Shown in pieces: positions 1-7,792 of a DNA stretch of 11,159 bases. The notes below the pieces were generated by a model. It was not told the origin of the DNA. It made no database searches and saw only the letters and a list, made by a program, of their open reading frames with translations. Each line of letters begins with the position of its first letter. Position 1 is the first letter of the stretch. The stretch is from Myxococcales bacterium (GTDB lineage: Bacteria; Myxococcota_C; UBA6777), in NCBI GenBank assembly GCA_027005175.1, contig JALTMC010000756.1:1-11159 (forward strand). The letters run 5' to 3'. The position numbers and the translations under genes were made by a program.

Positions 1-620
1 ACCACACTGTTCTTACTATCATATAACGGATGTAATAACATTTTTCTGAAGCAAAAACAAAAATAAAAAACTTGAGCCGCAAAACATAACACAACTATTT
101 GTTTATTCAAAGACTTTTCAGAAAAAATCGTCATCGAAAATTAGCACAAAAAATAGAAAAAACAGGAATAACAGGAGTAATACAAGAGCATCAAAATTCT
201 AACAAGTAGATTATATTCAAATAGATAAACAAGTTCATCTTCTTCTAAAAAAGAAGTTGTCATATTTCCATGTAGGAATCATATTTCAACAAATCCTTAA
301 AATTGTATCAGACAATACAAGTAAAACATACACTCAATGGGTGAGGGAGAACTTATGTAGTGGAGGAGAAAAAACGCAGCACCGAACTCACGAAGCAAAT
401 CTTATTCCAGATCTATCAAATATAAAAAAGCAGTTCGAGTTCCTAGAGCTACATACGATCCAGTAAACTTCTACTTCCATGGGCAGCATGAAATATCACG
501 CCTTCCCTCACGCCACAAAAACACCATAATCTTCTTTTTTCAGCAACTTACACAAAACTCATCATACCATTGAAATATCGTGGTGTGGTGGCGCATGGTA
601 TCGTTGACAAAAGCTCCACA

Positions 621-691
621 AGCAGATGGTCGATGTCGTGATGTGGAGAAGATCCGCGAGCAGATGATCCATGTCGTGAAGAAGATCCGCG
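621..691. repeat. Imperfect tandem duplication, two copies (38 and 33 bp)
   Basis: Copy one is 621-658 and copy two is 659-691. Both begin AGCAGATG and end AGAAGATCCGCG, with two substitutions between them, and copy two lacks five bases (TGTGG) in the middle. Because the indel is not a multiple of three, the first halves of the two copies fall in different reading frames. That argues against selection on a protein here and fits a non-coding or decayed stretch. Confidence 0.7.
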
Positions 692-899
692 AACAGCGAT
701 GTGCTTCGAAGCCAAAAAGTAACAGGGATATCTACGTTCCCACAACAGCAAGCAGGATCGGATCAGAGTACTTTCAAGGTTCGAATCATCGGCGGCCTCC
801 CCCACTTGAACTTTGTTCTGTGAACGCTACGGGTCCCACGATCAGGGGGGGAGAAGCTTCACACAGCAATGGGTGGGACGTCAAAGAAGTTGAACGGAC

Positions 900-919
900 A
901 TATGGCATTCAGGCCATAT
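900..919. repeat. Small hairpin downstream of the sigma-54 activator gene
   Basis: A perfect 7-bp inverted repeat, ATATGGC / GCCATAT, is separated by six bases. It lies about 45 nt past the stop codon of the minus-strand activator gene. There is no T run after it on either strand, so it is not a classical intrinsic terminator. It could be a 3'-end stabilising stem or chance. Confidence 0.35.
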
Positions 920-964
920 TCAACAGCGTCACTCAACGATGGGTGAGATTTTAAGGAAGAGACC

Positions 965-2875
965 TTATTTAGGGCGGGAGAGGCCCAGTTTTTTCATTTT
1001 GGAGCGCAGTGTGCTGGGATTTAATCCAAGGATTGAAGCGGCACCATCGCTCCCCTGAATGACCCAATTCGTTATTCTGAGAGTATTTAAAATATGTTGT
1101 TTCTCAACCTCTTCAAGAGAGAGTCGCTCCACAGTTTGTTTCGAATCGGAAGGAGTATTCCCAAGCGCCTCTTGCCATGAGAGTTCGGGTCCTTTCGACC
1201 AGATCACAGCACGCTCAATAACATTCTTGAGTTCTCTAACGTTGCCGGGCCAGGAGTGCTGTAAAAAAGCATGAAGTGCTTCTGGAGGAATGATTTCGAT
1301 ACGACGCCTCATTCGCTCACTGAAGTGTTTGACAAAGTACTCCACAAGCTCAGGTAGATCTTGTTTGCGATCGCGCAACGCTGGAATCCGGATAGGAAAG
1401 ACATGCAGGCGGAAGAAGAGGTCTTTACGAAAATGTCCCTGCTGAACAGCCTCCTCCAGATCGCGATTGGTCGCGGCGATGACTCGCACATTCACACGGA
1501 TCGTCTGACTACCGCCGACTCTTTCAAACTCACCATCTTGCAGAACACGCAGCAGCTTTGCTTGAACGGGAAGAGGCATTTCACCCACTTCATCAAGAAA
1601 GATCGTCCCACCATCTGCGAGTTCAAAGCGCCCCTGGCGTTCCGTGGTCGCTCCCGTAAAAGCCCCTTTTTCATGGCCAAACATCTCGCTTTCCACGAGG
1701 GACTCTGCGATCGCAGCACAGTTGACCTTAATAAAGGGCTTATCCTTACGCAAGCTTGTTTGGTGAACCAACTGTGCGAGCAGTTCTTTGCCAGTCCCTG
1801 TCTCCCCAAGAAGTAACACTGTTGTATCGATCGGTGCTACGAGTTGAATGCTCTCGTGAACAGCACGCAGGCCACCATGCAGACCAATCATCTCTGTGGT
1901 CAGATGTTGTTGCAGCCTCTCTTGTAGATATATATTTTCTGCGAGCAACTGTTGTCGAGCGTGATCCAGATCTTTCATCGTTTGTCGCAATATCGCTTCT
2001 GCTTCCTTGCGTGCCGTAATGTCTCGAAACACGAGAAAGTCGGCATCTTTCCCCTGCCACTCGGCGCGGGCCATACTAACCTCAACGGGCAAAAGTCGGC
2101 CATCCGCAGTGCAAAACTCTGTCTCCCAAGGCAGGGCAGGTGTGTTCCGCGTTTTCTCATGCTGCTTCCAGTCTCTGCAAAGAAATAATTTCTCTGGCGC
2201 AAGAGTCAGCAGCGTAGGGAGAGGGTAGCCGAGCATCGTACTCGCTCGGGGATTGGCATAAACGAGCCTCTCATCCAAGATTACGAGAATACCATCATTG
2301 ATATTTTCGGCCAGAGACCGGAGGTTCGCTTCACTCTGACGATGGGCTCTTTCAATATAGGCCCGCTGCATAATTTGTTGCTGTAGCTCATTGTTGGCAA
2401 ACTCAAGCTCTGCTGTATTCTCTCGGACTCGCCTCTCCAAACACAGACACGACCGAGCGAGTTCCTCTTTCGTCTGAATCAGTTCAGAAATATCCGTAGA
2501 GAGACCTGCAAGGGCACGAACTTCACCGTTGGAATCGAAGCTTGGAAAACACCTTGTCCAGATATGGCGAATCGAGCCATCTGTATGCAAGATCCGGCAT
2601 ATCAACTCAAAAGGATGCCGAAATTGATTGGTTTCTCGTTGGGACGTAATTCTTTCAACAACATCCTCTTTGTCTCGGGGATGAATGCTCGACAACAAAA
2701 GCACAGAGTTGGAGTACAACTCATCCACAGAAACACCAAACATAGTCTCTACTGAGGGACTCACATAATGGAGTCCCAGGTGGGCCGCCGAGGCCAGCCA
2801 AAAGACATCATCCAAATGCTCAAATAGTTCGTAAAGAAACTCTCCCTTATCGGCCAGTTCCCGTTGGTTTCGCAT
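965..2875 (-). CDS. Sigma-54-dependent activator with two PAS domains and no receiver domain
   Basis: This 636-residue protein is a bacterial enhancer-binding protein that remodels RNA polymerase-sigma-54 using ATP. An N-terminal PAS domain (about residues 13-130) is followed by a coiled-coil stretch (135-178), a second PAS domain (about 180-290) and another helix (290-325). The AAA+ domain (about 328-555) has the Walker A motif GETGTGKE (357-364), the sigma-54-contacting GAFTGA loop (404-409), Walker B GTIFLDEVGE (423-432), FRKDLFFRL (482-490) with candidate arginine fingers, and PGNVREL (543-549). A Fis-type helix-turn-helix ends the protein (about 608-631). The ATG start has only a weak GAGAA upstream. 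There is no receiver domain, so control should act through the PAS ligands or another partner, not aspartate phosphorylation. It is the last gene of the minus-strand set, 261 nt after the histidine kinase. The class is certain; the target genes and signal are unknown. Confidence 0.95.
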   Translation of the reverse strand: MRNQRELADKGEFLYELFEHLDDVFWLASAAHLGLHYVSPSVETMFGVSVDELYSNSVLLLSSIHPRDKEDVVERITSQRETNQFRHPFELICRILHTDGSIRHIWTRCFPSFDSNGEVRALAGLSTDISELIQTKEELARSCLCLERRVRENTAELEFANNELQQQIMQRAYIERAHRQSEANLRSLAENINDGILVILDERLVYANPRASTMLGYPLPTLLTLAPEKLFLCRDWKQHEKTRNTPALPWETEFCTADGRLLPVEVSMARAEWQGKDADFLVFRDITARKEAEAILRQTMKDLDHARQQLLAENIYLQERLQQHLTTEMIGLHGGLRAVHESIQLVAPIDTTVLLLGETGTGKELLAQLVHQTSLRKDKPFIKVNCAAIAESLVESEMFGHEKGAFTGATTERQGRFELADGGTIFLDEVGEMPLPVQAKLLRVLQDGEFERVGGSQTIRVNVRVIAATNRDLEEAVQQGHFRKDLFFRLHVFPIRIPALRDRKQDLPELVEYFVKHFSERMRRRIEIIPPEALHAFLQHSWPGNVRELKNVIERAVIWSKGPELSWQEALGNTPSDSKQTVERLSLEEVEKQHILNTLRITNWVIQGSDGAASILGLNPSTLRSKMKKLGLSRPK

Positions 2876-2974
2876 AGTAGTAGATTCTCAGAAAAAAGTT
2901 CATGTGGCACACATCCTGATAAGGATTTCTTCCTCACTCCACGACACCTTACACCTGCTCTATACAACAAAGCA

Positions 2975-2988
2975 GCAGTGTTTAACCC
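2975..2988 (-). promoter_or_regulatory. Weak sigma-54-like promoter candidate upstream of the activator gene
   Basis: Read on the minus strand, the gap before the activator gene contains GG, ten bases, then GC (AGGGTTAAACACTGCT). This is the invariant spacing of a -24/-12 promoter, but few of the other consensus positions match. The predicted transcript start would lie about 90 nt upstream of the ATG. It could reflect autoregulation or a random match. The 261-nt gap itself leaves room for a promoter separate from the upstream kinase gene. Confidence 0.15.
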
Positions 2989-3136
2989 TATTTGGGACAC
3001 ATTCTATGAGGAAATATTCACTCTACCACTTACAAGGTAGGCCGTCAACATGAAATTTTCTTACAAAGGCATCATGGAGGAGAATGGTGAGCAAGGTCCA
3101 CGCATTATCGATTCTGAAAGAAGAACAGAGAGTTAC

Positions 3137-5353
3137 CTAGAGTCGTGTCGAAGTACAAGGAGTTTCAGGCAACCATAGTTTTACTGTAGTCCCGAGTCCT
3201 TGTGGGCTGACAACCTCAACACCGCCGTTGTGCTTTTCCATAATCTGCTTGACGACAGGCAAGCCCAGGCCAACACCAAAGTTTTTGGTACTGTAGAGAG
3301 GCTCAAAGATCAAGAGGATGATATCTTCGGGAATTCCCGGACCGTTATCGGAAAACTCAAACCAGATTCGCATATCCTGAGAATATGTTTTGATCTTCAG
3401 CTTGAGTGGCTCTGTATCCTCTCTTTTCTTCTTCACTTCTTCCAGAGCCTGACAGGCATTCTCATAAACATTGATCACAACTCGGCGGAGGCGGTTGGGG
3501 TCAAAAGAGACAAGCTTCTGTTCCAACTGAAGATGATGTTCAATCCTGATGCTCGCAGGAATAGGTTGCTCCTCAAGGATTTGTACGAGCCAGGAGTCAA
3601 AATCCAACTCTTGGCACTGAAGATTGTGAATACGAGTATAGTCCAACAACTCTTCAATGATGTGGTCGCAACGTGCGATATTTCGTGTCAGTTGAGAGAG
3701 TGCTTTTTTTCCTTGCTCACTGTAGTCGACTTTTTCTCTCTCTAAAATATAAAGCGCGAGGCGCATCGCTCCCAAAGGATTACGCAATTCATGGCTGACT
3801 GTGGCGGTGATCTGCCCTAAAGTAGCCATACGTTCACGAAGGACCAGCTCTTCTTGTGCGGTCTCCAAAGCCAGAGTGCGTTCCTGTACAAGCTTTTCGA
3901 GATGCTCCCGATGTTTCCCCAGTTCTGCTTCCACTCGCTTGGACTCCCGCATATCACGAGCCACAACCCCGAGATTAATCAGTTCTCCAGTACTCGAATC
4001 ATCAATACGAAAGAGTTCAAGCCAGACAGGAATCGGCTCCTGACTGACCACGTGACGAAAGTCAATTTCCCCAGCCCATCGGCCCTCATGAACCACTTGG
4101 TGCAGAAGCTTCTGCATCAGGAGTTCTCTCTCCTCCCCTGCCAAAAAGTCAGAGAGCTTTGGTGGAGCAAGATGCCCGCGTTTCTTGCTTCCCACCAACT
4201 CTTGCCCAGGCTCATTAAGAAACAAAGCATGTCCTGCTGCATCTGTAATGCCAATAAAATCCCTTGAGTATTTTACAATGGAGGCGAGACGCTGAATCTC
4301 GTTCTGGTCTTTTTTTTGTGCTGTGATATCATGAACAGTACCAACAATACGAACAGGCTGGTTCTCTTCATCACAAAACACCCGACCTCGTTCGTGAATG
4401 ACACGTATGGATTGGTTGGGTAAGAGGACACGATATTCGATATCGTAAGGGGTTTCTGGGCTCTCCAGTGAGGCACTCACGGCTTGGGTAACAATCTGAC
4501 GATCGTAAGGGTGGATGGCCTCTAAAAAGGCATCATAATTTGCAGTACATGAGTTTGGCTCCCACCCAAAGATACGATAGATCTCATCTGTCCAATGCAA
4601 GGTTCCGACCAAAAGATCCCAATCCCAGGAACCGATATGAGCAATTCTTTCCGCATGAGAGTGAGCTTCCTCTCTATACTTAAGTTCGACCTCCAGCCTC
4701 TTCTGCTCTGTAACATCGATACCAATGCTGATGATATAGTTGAGCTCCCCATCTTCCCCCTTCACTGGAGTATTGTACCAGTCAATCAAATATCGCCCTC
4801 CATCCTTGGCAATCCAGTGGTTTGTATACCTCCCAACATCTGATGAAAACAGAAGCTGAGAAACCTGAGACACAGCATCACGCTCTTCTGGGAGTAACAA
4901 GTGCTGCCAAAGAAACTGACCACCGATCTCTTCAGCACGGTATTGGGTCAGCTCTTCACATGCCTGATTAAAATGCCTGATACGCCCCTCTTTGTCCAAC
5001 ACAACAAGAAGTAAGCCTGGATGTTCAAAGGCTGTCTCAAGAAAGCTATAATTTTCATCGAGTGTGGCAAACCACTCTTGACTCTGTTTCCATTGACGCC
5101 ATACTAGCCAAGCTCCCCATCCAACAAGAGCGAGAACACTGACACAAAACAGAAGAAGAGGAGAACCCAAAGCGCGAAAGAAAGAAGGTGGGATTGGAGG
5201 AAGAAGCCAAAAATCCACAAGGCCAGCAACCAAAACACCAGCGAGAAAGGACAAAAGAATCCCTAACAGGGTGAGTTGATTCACCCCTTTTTGAAAGGCA
5301 TTGCGACCCAAGGAAAAAGAGGTAGATGCGCTGGTTCTTTGTTTTTGATTCAT
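3137..5353 (-). CDS. Membrane-anchored sensor histidine kinase with three PAS domains
   Basis: This is a transmitter kinase of about 738 residues. Numbering from an upstream TTG at 5365, two membrane helices (about 31-55 and 66-90) flank a very short extracytoplasmic loop, so sensing is probably in the membrane or cytoplasm. Three PAS/PAC units follow (about 105-222, 240-350 and 357-475), then a coiled coil (475-512). The HisKA H-box is SHELRNP with phospho-acceptor His525. The HATPase part has an N-box with Asn636 in YENACQAL, a G1 box DNGPGIP (673-679), an F-box FEPLYSTK and a G2 box GVGLGLP (697-703). All catalytic motifs are intact, and the C-terminal layout resembles NtrB/ZraS-type kinases. 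I prefer the ATG at 5353; the frame extends four codons to the TTG at 5365, and neither has a good ribosome binding site. The gene begins 45 nt after the reductase gene, so co-transcription is likely. No receiver-domain protein is encoded in the window, so its phospho-acceptor is unknown. Confidence 0.95.
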   Translation of the reverse strand: MNQKQRTSASTSFSLGRNAFQKGVNQLTLLGILLSFLAGVLVAGLVDFWLLPPIPPSFFRALGSPLLLFCVSVLALVGWGAWLVWRQWKQSQEWFATLDENYSFLETAFEHPGLLLVVLDKEGRIRHFNQACEELTQYRAEEIGGQFLWQHLLLPEERDAVSQVSQLLFSSDVGRYTNHWIAKDGGRYLIDWYNTPVKGEDGELNYIISIGIDVTEQKRLEVELKYREEAHSHAERIAHIGSWDWDLLVGTLHWTDEIYRIFGWEPNSCTANYDAFLEAIHPYDRQIVTQAVSASLESPETPYDIEYRVLLPNQSIRVIHERGRVFCDEENQPVRIVGTVHDITAQKKDQNEIQRLASIVKYSRDFIGITDAAGHALFLNEPGQELVGSKKRGHLAPPKLSDFLAGEERELLMQKLLHQVVHEGRWAGEIDFRHVVSQEPIPVWLELFRIDDSSTGELINLGVVARDMRESKRVEAELGKHREHLEKLVQERTLALETAQEELVLRERMATLGQITATVSHELRNPLGAMRLALYILEREKVDYSEQGKKALSQLTRNIARCDHIIEELLDYTRIHNLQCQELDFDSWLVQILEEQPIPASIRIEHHLQLEQKLVSFDPNRLRRVVINVYENACQALEEVKKKREDTEPLKLKIKTYSQDMRIWFEFSDNGPGIPEDIILLIFEPLYSTKNFGVGLGLPVVKQIMEKHNGGVEVVSPQGLGTTVKLWLPETPCTSTRL

Positions 5354-5398
5354 TTGCTTTGCCAAGAGACAAGCAGAACCTTACAACAAAGAGTATCT

Positions 5399-6388
5399 TT
5401 ATGTGCGAGGTTCTTTACGTAAATTTTTAAGATAAAAAGGATCTGCATAAATATCTTGAAGGTTGGCACCTTGTAAGTAGACCTTTTTTCTTGTGGAGTT
5501 TACCATGGGAGGATTCCCACACAAAAAGACTCTCACTCCTGCCAAGTCGGGATGTTCTTTAAGAGCAGCCACATTCGCACGTTGCTTTCGAACTCCGGAA
5601 GAAGCATCATCACCAGAAACACAAGGGACATAGTGAAAGTTTCGATGTTCTTCCGAAAGAGCCGTGAGAGCGGAATGCCCGTAAAGCCCGTCGGGATGCC
5701 GATCTCCATGATACAGCCAAATGGGACCAGAGTGCTTGCTATGCAATGCATCTCGGATGATCCCCCACACTGGAGCCAGCCCCGTCCCTGTAGCAATTAA
5801 TAACATCTTTTGCTCCGGTTGCCCAGAGATATAAAAAGCATCGCCTTGAGGACCTTGAATCTCAAGCATATCACCAGCTTCCAGTTCGTCGTGAATCCAG
5901 TTACTCATCTTCCCATTTTGCATTCGCTTGATATGAAGCTCCACAAAAGAGTCCACCCTGGGAACACTGGCGAGAGAGTAACTGCGAGACAATCCATCCG
6001 AACGACGCACGTTGATATATTGGCCAGAATGGTAATACAAAGGAGTTGTCGGCTCCAACAGAAGACGACACACTTGTGCGCTAAGTGCCGTCTTCTCGAC
6101 CACCATCGCCGGTGAAAAAAGGTGTGCGTCCACAGGAAGCGCGATGGAGAGATCCGACGTCGGCCGACGAGTACAAGCGAGAAAGTAGTTCTGCGCCTTA
6201 AGCGTATCTTTGAGGCCCACCTGATCCTCTGCTGGAACCTCACCCGCCTGTTGTTTGAGCAGACATGTATGACAAACACCTGCTTTGCAAGAATGAGAGA
6301 TCTCAACCTCATGCCGAAGCAATGCATCGAGAACAGTCTCCCCTTCCTCAAAAAGATAGGTCTTTTCTTGTAATGTGATTTTTGGCAC
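5399..6388 (-). CDS. [2Fe-2S] ferredoxin / FAD / NAD(P)H oxidoreductase
   Basis: This 329-residue electron-transfer protein resembles the reductase components of phenol hydroxylase, methane monooxygenase and CDP-6-deoxy-glucoseen reductase. It should pass electrons from NAD(P)H through FAD to an iron-sulphur cluster and then to a partner. An N-terminal plant-type ferredoxin domain (1-90) has cluster ligands Cys34, Cys39, Cys42 and Cys72 (C-x4-C-x2-C-x29-C). An FAD-binding barrel follows (about 93-190), with RSYSLA (135-140). The nucleotide-binding domain (about 193-320) has GTGLAP (201-206) and CGNPPMV (290-296). Length and domain order are normal for the family. The start is a GTG two nucleotides after the stop of the globin gene, which implies translational coupling and makes the globin the obvious electron acceptor. 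A role with an unlinked oxygenase cannot be excluded. Confidence 0.93.
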   Translation of the reverse strand: MPKITLQEKTYLFEEGETVLDALLRHEVEISHSCKAGVCHTCLLKQQAGEVPAEDQVGLKDTLKAQNYFLACTRRPTSDLSIALPVDAHLFSPAMVVEKTALSAQVCRLLLEPTTPLYYHSGQYINVRRSDGLSRSYSLASVPRVDSFVELHIKRMQNGKMSNWIHDELEAGDMLEIQGPQGDAFYISGQPEQKMLLIATGTGLAPVWGIIRDALHSKHSGPIWLYHGDRHPDGLYGHSALTALSEEHRNFHYVPCVSGDDASSGVRKQRANVAALKEHPDLAGVRVFLCGNPPMVNSTRKKVYLQGANLQDIYADPFYLKNLRKEPRT

Positions 6389-6390
6389 TT

Positions 6391-6759
6391 TTATCGACCC
6401 AATACATCTTCACGTGTTGAACCAGCGATGGCCATGACTTGATCAATCAGGCCTTGTGGTACTTTTAATTCAGCCAATGTCGCAGCAAGATGACCTGCCA
6501 CAGCATCAAAGTGACTGTCATTCAGGCCCCTCTCCACAAGCTTTGCATGAGCCGTTCGCATATCCGCACCTGTGTAAGTGTTTGGCCCAGCAAAGGCCAT
6601 TGTCAAAAAGGACTTTTGCTTGGCTCGCTGTGCGTCCATATCCGTATCATCAAAAAAATGACGGATGCTGTCGTCTGTCAGTACTCTTCTGTAAAAGATA
6701 TCAACCGCTGCATCTACCGCAGGAGCACCACCGAGCTGTTCAAAAAGAGACTCCGACAT
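6391..6759 (-). CDS. Group 1 (N-type) truncated haemoglobin
   Basis: This 122-residue 2-on-2 globin is homologous along its length to Mycobacterium tuberculosis HbN. Numbering from a GTG at 6768, the FYRRVL segment carries the B10 tyrosine (Tyr26), AKQKSF carries the E11 glutamine (Gln51), and MRTAHAKL carries the proximal F8 histidine (His74). The AGPNTYTGADM and AGHLAATL segments are also typical. In HbN the B10 Tyr/E11 Gln pair stabilises bound O2 and supports NO dioxygenation. The E7 position here aligns with Gln47, where HbN has leucine. I chose the ATG at 6759 over the GTG at 6768 because an AGGGGG ribosome binding site lies 8 nt before the ATG and overlaps the GTG region. It is the first gene of the minus-strand set. 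Its likely role is NO detoxification or O2 handling, reduced by the adjacent reductase; the substrate is inferred. Confidence 0.93.
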   Translation of the reverse strand: MSESLFEQLGGAPAVDAAVDIFYRRVLTDDSIRHFFDDTDMDAQRAKQKSFLTMAFAGPNTYTGADMRTAHAKLVERGLNDSHFDAVAGHLAATLAELKVPQGLIDQVMAIAGSTREDVLGR

Positions 6760-7090
6760 GAGAGACACCCCCTATGTTTGTCAGAAAAAAAACATGCCAT
6801 TGAGACCTTGTCACTCTATCAATATCTCCAATCATGGCACGCCACCCATTTGAAAAGAAACAGATTAATAGATCAAGAAACCATGTTCACCTCTTTTCAC
6901 AACAGAGAGAAGACGGATCTCCGATGAAATTCTGAAGCAATCCCAATCGATTTTTTGCTGTTTTTTAATGGGCAGTCAAAGAGAAAAAAGGGCGGGAAGG
7001 GAGATGAGACCAACGACACAGGTAAACGCAAACAGTTTTTCCGCACTCAACAAAGATACTCCTCTGTTGAGTCAAAAAGTCGGGTGTTCT
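6760..7090. other. Intergenic region upstream of the globin operon
   Basis: These ~330 bases separate the globin start from the end of the YceI gene on the same strand. The promoter of the globin-reductase-kinase set should lie here. I checked the minus strand for the sigma-54 pattern GG-N10-GC and found no correctly spaced match; the nearest candidate (7028-7044) is one base too long. I also see no clear -35/-10 pair. A short interrupted palindrome, TGGC-AC-GCCA (6835-6844), about 75 nt before the globin ATG, is the only small symmetric site worth noting. An 8-bp inverted repeat at 7045-7072 has no T run and is not a classical terminator. Confidence 0.5.
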
Positions 7091-7675
7091 TTATTTTTTG
7101 GATTTGATCAACTCAAGGCTAATGATCAGCTTGACCTTGTTACCCAATCCTTTGGGCATATACTTCAAGCCGTATGCTTTGCGTTTGATGGAAATGGAAG
7201 CCAAAGCACCAATCCGGGTATTGCCCCAAGGATCCTTGACCTCTTTCGTCACCTTAAAGAAAAGTTTAATCTTCTTCTTCACGCCATGGAAAGAAAGGAT
7301 CCCATACGCACGATAACGACCAAATGCCAGCTTGTATATCTTCGTACTTTTAAAGGAGATGATGGGAAACTGCTTGGCATTGAAAAAGTCGGGACCACGC
7401 AGATGCTTGTCGCGCTTCTTACTGTTCGTAAAGACACTACCTGCTTTGACTTTCACAGAAAGAGTAGACTTGCTTCGACCATTCAAAACAAGCTGACCAC
7501 TGACTTTCAAGAACTGACCATAAAACAAACCAGCTCCCAGATGCTTCACACTGAAGATGACCTGAGAGTGGGCATTGTCAACATGAAAAGTCTTCTTGGC
7601 CTCTGCCAAAGATGGCATTGCAAAAAGTGCCACAACACCTGCAACAAACAATGTACGTGTAACGGTTCTAAACAT
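7091..7675 (-). CDS. Exported YceI-family protein (lipocalin-like fold), strongly basic
   Basis: This 194-residue protein has a Sec signal peptide: MFRTVTRT, a hydrophobic core, then AEA with predicted cleavage after residue 26. The mature part is a YceI domain. It opens with HVDNAHSQVIFSVKHLG and contains RDKHLRGPDFFNAKQFPIIS and FHGVKKK, the usual signature. YceI proteins form a beta-barrel that binds long polyprenoid or amide-type lipids in the periplasm, and many are induced by stress; the ligand here is unknown. The ATG at 7675 is chosen because an AAGGAG site lies just upstream and the signal peptide begins there; the open frame extends 25 codons further up without support. The mature protein has roughly 37 Lys+Arg against about 6 Asp+Glu. 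It is divergent from the ligase gene and is not tightly linked to the globin operon. Confidence 0.93.
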   Translation of the reverse strand: MFRTVTRTLFVAGVVALFAMPSLAEAKKTFHVDNAHSQVIFSVKHLGAGLFYGQFLKVSGQLVLNGRSKSTLSVKVKAGSVFTNSKKRDKHLRGPDFFNAKQFPIISFKSTKIYKLAFGRYRAYGILSFHGVKKKIKLFFKVTKEVKDPWGNTRIGALASISIKRKAYGLKYMPKGLGNKVKLIISLELIKSKK

Positions 7676-7692
7676 AGAATTCTCCTTGTTTG
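7673..7692 (-). promoter_or_regulatory. Ribosome binding site deciding the YceI start
   Basis: On the minus strand, AAGGAG lies seven bases before the ATG at 7675, with the spacer AATTCT. This is the only good Shine-Dalgarno sequence in the frame and coincides with the start of the signal peptide. Confidence 0.75.
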
Positions 7693-7772
7693 GGTAAAGA
7701 AACTCAAAACCAATCGATTGCGGAATGCTCTGGTGCAAACTGTATCTCACACGGAATTATTCCCCATTGCAA

Positions 7773-7788
7773 GGCAAAATTGTTTCCT
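7773..7788 (-). promoter_or_regulatory. Candidate sigma-54 (-24/-12) promoter for the YceI gene
   Basis: On the minus strand the site reads AGGAAACAATTTTGCC. It has GG, ten bases and GC, plus the TT before the GC that the consensus TGGCAC-N5-TTGCA expects; four of eleven consensus positions differ. A transcript would start near 7761, leaving an 85-nt leader before the YceI ATG. The window encodes a sigma-54 activator, which makes the site plausible but does not prove it. Confidence 0.3.
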
Positions 7789-7792
7789 CACA

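Larger units (their letters stand above)
1..964. other. Left-end region without a supportable gene
   Basis: I find no convincing gene here. The first ~560 bases are very AT-rich, with many A and T runs, and contain only short open frames without a ribosome binding site. One frame from a TTG at 257 to 466 is 69 codons with no recognisable motif. Between about 560 and 960 the base composition shifts toward that of the genes. Two overlapping frames, 580-954 (+) and 548-805 (-), stay open, but neither has a Shine-Dalgarno sequence or a family signature. They also cover a tandem duplication whose copies differ by a 5-nt indel. The stretch lies downstream of the sigma-54 activator gene and probably carries its 3' untranslated region. 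A decayed gene in 560-960 is possible but not shown. Confidence 0.6.

Noticed and set aside
257-466. 69-codon frame starting at TTG in the AT-rich left end
   Set aside because: It has a rare start codon, no ribosome binding site and no recognisable sequence features.
580-954. 124-codon plus-strand frame starting at GTG
   Set aside because: It has no Shine-Dalgarno sequence, overlaps an opposing open frame, and spans tandem copies that differ by a 5-nt indel.
3050-3178. Possible 42-codon plus-strand gene between the kinase and activator genes
   Set aside because: It has a poor ribosome binding site, no recognisable motif, and overlaps the 3' end of the kinase gene in antisense.
6400-6412. 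AAGATGTATT on the minus strand, similar to half of an NsrR (NO-repressor) site
   Set aside because: It lies inside the 3' coding end of the globin gene, lacks the second half-site, and can be explained by the codons for EDVLG.
7028-7044. Sigma-54-like GG...TTTGC on the minus strand upstream of the globin operon
   Set aside because: The GG to GC spacing is 11 bases, not the strict 10, and it is about 270 bp from the globin start.
7045-7072. 8-bp inverted repeat ACTCAACA / TGTTGAGT after the YceI gene, considered as a terminator
   Set aside because: The loop is 12 nt and there is no T run after it on either strand; the T run is on the wrong side.
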